The notes under the pieces are model-generated. The model worked only from the letters and a program-made list of their open reading frames with translations. It did no database searches and was not told the DNA's origin. From NCBI RefSeq assembly GCF_021919125.1, contig NZ_CP083439.1, forward strand, positions 2,852,001 to 2,916,000: 64,000 bases of DNA, given 5' to 3'. Of the stretch, positions 54,066-64,000 are shown one piece after another (the first letter of the stretch is position 1; the number at the start of each line of letters is the position of its first letter). The DNA comes from Clavibacter sp. A6099 (GTDB taxonomy: Bacteria > Actinomycetota > Actinomycetes > Actinomycetales > Microbacteriaceae). The position numbers and the translations under genes are program-made.

Positions 54066-54707
54066 GTGACCGCTCTCCCGCTGGATCCCGACGCCGTCCT
54101 CTGGTCGGCCTCCACCGCCGAGCTCGCCGACCGGCCGCTGCTCGTGCTGCTGCACGGCTACGGATCGCACGAGGGCGACCTCTTCGGGCTGTCGCCGTAC
54201 CTGCCGCTCGGGCCGGTGGTCGCGTCGCTGCGCGCGCCGATCGCGCTGCAGGGCGGGTTCGCGTGGTTCCCGATCGTGCCCGGATCCACCGGCGACCCGG
54301 ATCCGGACGCCGCCGACGCCGCCGCCCAGGGCGTGCTCGACTGGCTCGACGCGCTGCCGGTGCCGCCGCGATCCGTCGGCCTCCTCGGCTTCAGCCAGGG
54401 CGGCGCGACCGCGCTCCAGCTGCTGCGGCTCGCGCCCGGCCGGTTCTCGTACGCGGTGCAGCTCAGCGGGTTCTCGGTGCGCGGCGAGCACGCGGGGGAC
54501 GCGACGCTGACGGCCGCGCCGACGCCGGTGTTCTGGGGCCGCGGCACGGCCGACCAGGTGATCCCGGACGCGGCCGTCGCGCGCACGAGCGCGTGGATCG
54601 GCACCCACACCGACCTCACCGAGCGCATCTACGAGGACCTCCCGCACTCGGTCTCGGCGCCGGAGCTGCGGGACGTGTCGGCGTTCATCCGGGAGCACGC
54701 GGGCTGA
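54066..54707 (+). CDS. Alpha/beta-hydrolase (phospholipase/carboxylesterase family)
   Basis: 213 aa from GTG 54066 (GAGGA 6 nt before). Catalytic triad visible: Ser110 in GLLGFSQGGAT, Asp163 in GTADQVIPD, His194 in EDLPHSVSAP. Oxyanion-hole strand LLVLLHGYGSHEGD. This is the carboxylesterase/phospholipase family related to YpfH; substrate unknown. An upstream open frame runs through the NUDIX gene and is discarded. The stop is 2 nt before the HD gene start, so they are coupled. Confidence 0.88.
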   Translation: MTALPLDPDAVLWSASTAELADRPLLVLLHGYGSHEGDLFGLSPYLPLGPVVASLRAPIALQGGFAWFPIVPGSTGDPDPDAADAAAQGVLDWLDALPVPPRSVGLLGFSQGGATALQLLRLAPGRFSYAVQLSGFSVRGEHAGDATLTAAPTPVFWGRGTADQVIPDAAVARTSAWIGTHTDLTERIYEDLPHSVSAPELRDVSAFIREHAG

Positions 54708-54709
54708 TC

Positions 54710-55783
54710 GTGAATCGCGACACGGATGGCGACGGCGCTCGGCTCGCTCGGGAGAACGCGGCGGGCGATGCCGTCATCCCGCGCGCGGACGTGCCATTGC
54801 TCGGAGACGCGGACACGTACTTTGACGCCGTCTGGCAGGTGCAGGTCGCGCTCACCCCGCTCGAGTTCGCGCTCCTCCGGCGTCCCGAGATCAGGCGCCT
54901 CTTCCGCATCGTGCACGCCGGGGCCTCCTCGATCTACTCCGTCCAGACGTACTCACGACTCGAGCACTCGCTCGGACTCCTCGCCGTGTTCAGCGTCCTG
55001 CAACCGCAGCAGCCCCTGCTCCGGATCGCCGCGCTCGTCCACGATGTCGGCCACTCGCCTCTCAGCCACTCCCTCGAACACGCCATGGGCGAGGACCACC
55101 ATCGCGTCGGCGACAGGATCATCCGGAGCCTGGCCCCTCTCCTCACCGAGCATGGCGTCGACGTGGACGACGTGCTGGCTTCCGTGAGCGGAAGGGGGCC
55201 GACGCCCCTCGGGAGGCCGGGTGCGATGCAGCCGGATCATCTCGAGTCGTTCGTGCGGAGCGCGCACGTCCACGGCCGGTCGCGCCTGTGGCCACGCGAG
55301 CTGCTGGGCAGGGTGTCCATCGTCGACGGGCAAGTGGCGACCGACCGGGAGACGGCGACGTACCTCATCCACCTGGCGCGGGAGGAGGCGACGCGGCAGA
55401 CGTCCCCGCAGAACGTGGCGGCGAACGCGGCCGTGCGAGGACTCGCCGCCGCCGGACTGCACGGGTCGACCGCGGCCGGGACCGGGCTGGAGGCCATGAC
55501 CGATGACGAGCTGTGGGCCCGGCTGCTGCGGCATCCGCGCACCGGTGCGCATGCCGGACTGCTCCTGACGACGCCGGAGGCATGGCGCGCCGATCCGGAC
55601 ACCGGGGCTCCGATTCCGGTTCCGCGGGAAGGGTCCGCGGCGTGGCCGTCGCAGGAGATCACCCGGCTGTACGTCGAGCCGCCCCTGGTGGACGGCCGTC
55701 CGGCGGCGCTGCCCGACGAGGTCCTCCGCATGAGGGAGCGGCTGCCCCTGCGATACCGCGTGACCGGACCGCCGGTCCCGTGA
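54710..55783 (+). CDS. HD-superfamily (SAMHD1-like) phosphohydrolase
   Basis: 357 aa from GTG 54710, 2 nt after the esterase stop. HD-domain metal ligands: His86 in YSRLEHSLGLL, His111-Asp112 in LVHDVGHSPLSHSLEHAMG, with His115 and His120. The HDxGHxPxSH order with an upstream RxEHS is that of SAMHD1/dNTPase-like and YdhJ-like HD proteins. The last ~120 residues include EEATRQTSPQNVAANAAVRG and TGAPIPVPREG. Local base use is somewhat less GC-rich than neighbours. dNTP or other nucleotide hydrolysis is inference. Confidence 0.83.
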   Translation: MNRDTDGDGARLARENAAGDAVIPRADVPLLGDADTYFDAVWQVQVALTPLEFALLRRPEIRRLFRIVHAGASSIYSVQTYSRLEHSLGLLAVFSVLQPQQPLLRIAALVHDVGHSPLSHSLEHAMGEDHHRVGDRIIRSLAPLLTEHGVDVDDVLASVSGRGPTPLGRPGAMQPDHLESFVRSAHVHGRSRLWPRELLGRVSIVDGQVATDRETATYLIHLAREEATRQTSPQNVAANAAVRGLAAAGLHGSTAAGTGLEAMTDDELWARLLRHPRTGAHAGLLLTTPEAWRADPDTGAPIPVPREGSAAWPSQEITRLYVEPPLVDGRPAALPDEVLRMRERLPLRYRVTGPPVP

Positions 55784-55884
55784 GCGTCCCCGCGGCCCAG
55801 CCGCGCGGATCCGGCCGTCTCGGCGGTCGTCCGGCGAGCGTCCGGCCAGGCGCGGATGTCGGTGGTCCGGAGGAGGATGAGCAG

Positions 55885-60716
<4,832 letters not shown>

Positions 60717-60720
<4 letters not shown>

Positions 60721-60833
60721 GCGCACGCAGCGAGGCGCGCACCGGCACCGCGGCGCGCACGGGCACCACGGCGCGCACGGCCGCGAGCGCGGACGGCCGT
60801 TCCGCCCCCGCGCCGGGATCCGCCCGTGCCTGA
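60717..60833 (+). CDS. Possible 38-codon linker ORF between lhr and nei
   Basis: A GTG overlaps the lhr stop (GTGA) and opens a 38-codon frame that ends at a TGA inside the first codons of nei. The encoded peptide is Ala/Arg/Thr-rich with ARTGT repeats from an 18-bp DNA repeat (60735-60752, 60753-60770 and a decayed third). It may carry ribosomes from lhr to nei rather than make a functional peptide; coding is unproven. Confidence 0.3.
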
Positions 60834-61629
60834 GGGCGACACCGTCTGGCGCACCGCGTCGCACCTGCACGAGGCCATCGGCGGCCAGGTGCTCACGCGC
60901 AGCGACTTCCGTGTGCCGAAGTTCGCGACGCTGGATCTCGCGGGCCAGGAGGTCGACGAGGTGGTGAGCGTCGGGAAGCACATCCTGCACCGCGTCGGCG
61001 ACCTCACGATCCACAGCCACCTCAAGATGGAGGGCTCCTGGCACATCTACCAGCACGGCACCGCGTGGCGGCGGCCGGCGTTCGAGGCGCGCGTCGTGCT
61101 CGAGACGGCGGAGCGCGTCACGGTGGGGTTCTCGCTGGGGGTGCTCGAGGTGTTCCCGCGCGACCAGGAGCACACGGTCGTCGGGCACCTGGGGCCGGAC
61201 ATCCTCGGGCCGGACTGGGGCGACGCGGCGGCCGAGGAGATCGTGCGCCGCATCTCCGCGCAGCCGGAGCGGGCGATCGGCCTGGCGCTGCTGGACCAGC
61301 AGAACGCCGCCGGGATCGGCAACGTCTACCGGGCCGAGCTCTGCTTCCTCCGCGGGGTGCTGCCCACGCGGCCCGTCGCCGAGGTGCCGGACCTGCCCGC
61401 GATGGTCGCGCTCGCGCGTCGCACCATGCGCGCCAACCGCGACCGCATCGAGCGCACCACCACGGGCGACCTCCGCCGCGGCCGCACCGACTGGGTCTAC
61501 GGGCGCAAGGGCAAGCCGTGCCTGCGGTGCGGCACCAGGATCCAGCAGGGCCAGCTCGGCGACCCGGTGCGCCCCGGCATGGGAGCGCAGGACCGGGTCA
61601 CCTACTGGTGCCCGCGCTGCCAGACCTGA
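60826..61629 (+). CDS. Endonuclease VIII-like (Nei/Fpg-family) DNA glycosylase
   Basis: 267 aa from GTG 60826. The catalytic N-terminus after Met removal is Pro-Glu (PEGDTVWRTAS), typical of Nei/Fpg base-excision glycosylases. HSHLKMEGSW, LLDQQNAAGIGNVYRAELC (H2TH region) and a C-terminal zinc finger CLRCGTRI plus YWCPRCQT complete the family. It removes oxidised bases and cuts the strand. The pairing with lhr suggests a repair operon; convergent with the permease gene 18 nt away. Confidence 0.93.
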   Translation: MPEGDTVWRTASHLHEAIGGQVLTRSDFRVPKFATLDLAGQEVDEVVSVGKHILHRVGDLTIHSHLKMEGSWHIYQHGTAWRRPAFEARVVLETAERVTVGFSLGVLEVFPRDQEHTVVGHLGPDILGPDWGDAAAEEIVRRISAQPERAIGLALLDQQNAAGIGNVYRAELCFLRGVLPTRPVAEVPDLPAMVALARRTMRANRDRIERTTTGDLRRGRTDWVYGRKGKPCLRCGTRIQQGQLGDPVRPGMGAQDRVTYWCPRCQT

Positions 61630-61647
61630 CGCGCGGGCACCGGGGGA

Positions 61648-63180
61648 TCAGTCCCGCGGCGTCGATGCCGACGGCAGCTCGGGCGCGGGTGCGCCGCCCG
61701 CCGCGATCCGCGCCTCCTCCTTGCCGACCAGCGAGTGGCGGCGTCCGTAGAGGAAATAGACCGCGAAGCCGAGCGCGAGCCAGACGACGAAGCGGACCCA
61801 GGTGAGGGTCGTGAGGTTGAGCATCAGCCACACGCAGAGCACGGCCGAGAGGATCGGCAGCCACGGCATGAGCGGCACGCGGAACGACGCGCGGATGTCC
61901 GGGCGCTTCTTGCGCAGCACGATCACGCCGATGCTCACGAGCACGAACGCGGACAGCGTGCCGATGTTGATCATCTCCTCGAGCACGCCCACGTCGGTGA
62001 ACCCGGCGAGGGCCGCGACGACCACGCCCGCGATGATCTGCACGCGCACGGGCGTGCGGCGCTTCGCCGAAGTGCGGCTGAGGCCGCGCGGCAGCAGGCC
62101 GTCGCGGCTCATCGCGAAGACGACGCGGGCGAGGCCGAGCAGCAGCACCATCAGGACGGTCGTGAGGCCGAGCAGCGTGCCGATGGAGATCACCTGCGCC
62201 GCCCATCCGGCGCCGACCGCGGTGAAGGCGGTCGTGAGCGACGGCTCCTCCGCATCCGCGAGCACCGTGTAGGGGACCATGCCGGTGAGCACGAGGGTCA
62301 CGAGCACGTAGAGCACGGTGACGACCGCGAGGCCCGCGAAGATGCCGCGCGGCAGCGTGCGCTGCGGGTCCTTGACCTCCTCGGCGCTCGTGGCGACCAC
62401 GTCGAAGCCGATGAACGCGAAGAACACGAGCGACGCCCCGGCGAGCAGGCCGTAGAGGCCGTACTGCGTGGGCTCCTGGCCGCTCGCCCAGGAGAAGAGG
62501 GACTGGGTCCAGACGTCGGCGGATCCGCCCTCGGTCGGGCGCTGCGGCGGGATGAACGGCGAGTAGTTCTCCGCCTTCACGTAGAACGCGCCGACGACGA
62601 TCACGAACAGGACGACCCCGACCTTGAGCACGGTGAAGACGCTCGAGACGCGGCTGGACAGCTTCGTGCCGAGCACGAGCAGCACCGTGAAGATCGCGGT
62701 GATGAGGACGGCGCCCCAGCTGATCCCGAGGCCGAAGACCGTGATGGTGGACGGGATGTCGAGCCCGGCGAGCTCGAGCGCCGACTCCAGGTAGATGCCC
62801 CAGTACTTCGCGATGACCGCGGCCGCCGTGAGCATCTCGAGGATGAGGTCCCAGCCGATGATCCACGCGAGCAGCTCGCCCATGGTCGCGTAGGTGAACG
62901 TGTACGCGCTGCCCGCGACGGGCACGGCGGAGGCGAACTCGGCGTAGCACATGATCGCGAGGCCGCACGTGACGGCGGCGAGCACGAACGCCAGCGTGAC
63001 CGACGGGCCCGCGTAGTTGCCGGCGGCCTTCGCGCCGACGGAGAAGATGCCGGCGCCGACCGCGACGGCCACGCCCATGAGCATGAGGTCCCAGGTGCCG
63101 AGGGAGCGGGTGAGGCTGCGTTCGCCTCCCGCGGCGTCGGCGAGCGACGACTCGATGCTCTTCGTGCGGAACAGGCTCAT
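61648..63180 (-). CDS. APC-family amino-acid permease (cationic amino-acid transporter type)
   Basis: 510 aa, about 12-14 membrane spans. The APC signature GTWDLMLMGVAVAVGAGIFS at about 28-47 and the segments GFDVVATSAEEVKDPQRTLP and YAEFASAVPVAGSAYTFTY fit the CAT (SLC7A1/YfnA-like) subfamily. Substrate probably a cationic or branched amino acid; not decidable. The C-terminal ~40 residues are hydrophilic. ATG with only a weak SD; TAGGCT (63222-63227) may be its -10, with a stem-loop between them. A 6-bp hairpin at 61632-61658 spans its last codons. Confidence 0.92.
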   Translation of the reverse strand: MSLFRTKSIESSLADAAGGERSLTRSLGTWDLMLMGVAVAVGAGIFSVGAKAAGNYAGPSVTLAFVLAAVTCGLAIMCYAEFASAVPVAGSAYTFTYATMGELLAWIIGWDLILEMLTAAAVIAKYWGIYLESALELAGLDIPSTITVFGLGISWGAVLITAIFTVLLVLGTKLSSRVSSVFTVLKVGVVLFVIVVGAFYVKAENYSPFIPPQRPTEGGSADVWTQSLFSWASGQEPTQYGLYGLLAGASLVFFAFIGFDVVATSAEEVKDPQRTLPRGIFAGLAVVTVLYVLVTLVLTGMVPYTVLADAEEPSLTTAFTAVGAGWAAQVISIGTLLGLTTVLMVLLLGLARVVFAMSRDGLLPRGLSRTSAKRRTPVRVQIIAGVVVAALAGFTDVGVLEEMINIGTLSAFVLVSIGVIVLRKKRPDIRASFRVPLMPWLPILSAVLCVWLMLNLTTLTWVRFVVWLALGFAVYFLYGRRHSLVGKEEARIAAGGAPAPELPSASTPRD

Positions 63181-63434
63181 GGGGCGTCCGTTCGGTAGGC
63201 GGGCTCGGGGAACGGGGATCGAGCCTACCGGCGGGTGGGGGAATGCCCCCGACCGGGGGCGCTGCTCCGTGCTGGTGCGGATGCGCGGGCCCTCGACACG
63301 CCCGGCCCGCGGAGAAGCGTGAGAAGCGCCGAGGAGAAGTGATCGGAGGACCTAGGCACCCATGAGGAGCAGTGCTTCTCTGGAGGAGCGGTCAAGCAGC
63401 GTGCCGCATCCGACACGAGTCCGGAAGGTCCTGA
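63181..63434. other. Divergent intergenic region between the permease and the sigma-factor gene
   Basis: 254 nt, no gene supported. On the minus strand TAGGCT (63222-63227) suits a -10 for the permease; the CGGTAGG and CCTACCG arms (63193-63199, 63224-63230) flank the leader. A GCCCCCG-ACC-GGGGGC stem lies at 63246-63261. For the sigma gene, GGAAGG sits 6 nt before GTG 63435; I cannot place its promoter. Confidence 0.5.
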
Positions 63435-64000
63435 GTGACCGGAACGCTGCGCACGCGCGCCCTCGCCACCGCCCCGCCCGCCTCGCGCGGATCCACCTCC
63501 CGCGCATCCGCGTCGGCGATCCCGCGGGCGTCGCGCCTCCCCCGACCGACGCCGCTCGCGCCGGAGGTCCTGCCCCAGCGCGCGACCGTCCTCGCACCCG
63601 ATGTCACGGCGGCGCGGGACGAGAAGCGCCGGGTGACCCACGAGCGCTTCGTCCGCGCCGCAGCCGCGGCCGAGGATCCCGCGGGCGACGCCGAGCGCCG
63701 CCGCCTGCACGACCAGATCGTGCTCGACCACCTCGAGCTCGCCGACCAGCTCGCGCGCCAGCACTCGGGCCGCGCGCACGACTGGAGCGACCTGCGCCAG
63801 GTCGGCTACCTCGGCCTCGTGAAGGCCGCGCGCCGCTACGACCCGGGCTTCGGCGCGCCGTTCGTGTCGTTCGCGATCCCCACCATCTCCGGCGAGATCA
63901 AGCGCCACCTGCGCGACAACGGGTGGGTGGTCCGCCCGCCCCGCCAGATCCAGGAGCTCCGGCACGCGCTGCTCGCGGTCGTGCCCGCGCTCACCCAGCG
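63435..64000 (+). CDS. SigB/SigF-type RNA polymerase sigma factor, 5' part
   Basis: 188 codons are present, the gene running off the window. Start GTG 63435 is supported by GGAAGG 6 nt upstream and an in-frame TGA directly before it. Residues 1-66 are a basic, low-complexity Ala/Ser/Arg extension; a GTG at codon 67 (63633) is an alternative start. From about 92 the sequence is region 1.2-2: DQIVLDHLELADQLARQHSG, DLRQVGYLGLVKAARRYDPG, FVSFAIPTISGEIKRHLRDN and WVVRPPRQIQEL. That is a group 3 general-stress or sporulation-type sigma factor. An anti-sigma partner would be expected downstream, outside the window. Confidence 0.88.
   Translation, partial: MTGTLRTRALATAPPASRGSTSRASASAIPRASRLPRPTPLAPEVLPQRATVLAPDVTAARDEKRRVTHERFVRAAAAAEDPAGDAERRRLHDQIVLDHLELADQLARQHSGRAHDWSDLRQVGYLGLVKAARRYDPGFGAPFVSFAIPTISGEIKRHLRDNGWVVRPPRQIQELRHALLAVVPALTQ

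Noticed and set aside
63362-63450. ATG at 63362 as the start of the sigma-factor gene
   Set aside because: It reads in a different phase that does not give the sigma-factor protein; an in-frame TGA lies just before GTG 63435.

Overview
This 64 kb window is high-GC (about 70% or more by eye) actinobacterial chromosome. Protein sequences, gene order, frequent GTG/TTG starts and the style of the alanine/glutamate-rich ribosomal-protein tails point to Microbacteriaceae, most probably Clavibacter or a close relative. That placement is recall and inference, not a database result. I see no insertion sequence, prophage, CRISPR array, rRNA or tRNA.

Layout. Positions 53-3257 (minus strand) hold the tail of the alpha/spc ribosomal superoperon: infA, rpmJ, rpsM, rpsK, rpoA, rplQ. 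Positions 3499-9242 (minus) hold a sugar-phosphotransferase block: an orphan IIB, ptsH, ptsI, mtlA (IICB), mtlF (IIA) and mtlD. A divergent PRD-type regulator lies at 9455-11443 (plus). The ribosomal cluster resumes on the minus strand at 11497-24018: map, adk, secY, then the spc and S10 gene sets up to rpsJ. The mannitol/PTS block is thus embedded inside the superoperon, between map and infA. Positions 24459-25427 encode a type IB topoisomerase. Positions 25577-29890 are the str operon (rpsL, rpsG, fusA, tuf). Positions 30155-34753 hold two membrane proteins, a cystine-type amino-acid ABC importer and a hypothetical protein. Positions 34954-42390 are rpoC and rpoB.

From 42696 to the end the content becomes accessory housekeeping: a metallo-beta-lactamase-fold hydrolase, a spermidine-synthase-like protein, a lipoprotein sugar dehydrogenase, TPR, SprT-like and CGNR zinc-finger proteins, then a convergent group (DUF427, ComB-like, EVE). 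These are followed by a DUF1684 protein, a DEAD-box RNA helicase, a TetR regulator, a NUDIX-like protein, an esterase, a SAMHD1-like HD protein, an Lhr helicase plus Nei-type glycosylase pair, an APC amino-acid permease, and the first 188 codons of a SigB/SigF-type sigma factor cut by the window end.

How it works together. Most of the first 43 kb is the translation and transcription core, in long minus-strand operons with 1-4 nt overlaps. Credible vegetative promoters (-35, 17 bp, -10) can be read ahead of infA, rpsL and rpoB. rpsD (S4) and rpsN (S14), which many bacteria keep in these operons, are absent from their usual slots, and strong stem-loops occupy both. Many stand-alone genes carry a TANNNT box exactly 6 nt (once 7 nt) before the start codon, suggesting leaderless mRNAs. 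The hexamer GGATCC is strikingly frequent outside the ribosomal genes and occurs in all codon phases.
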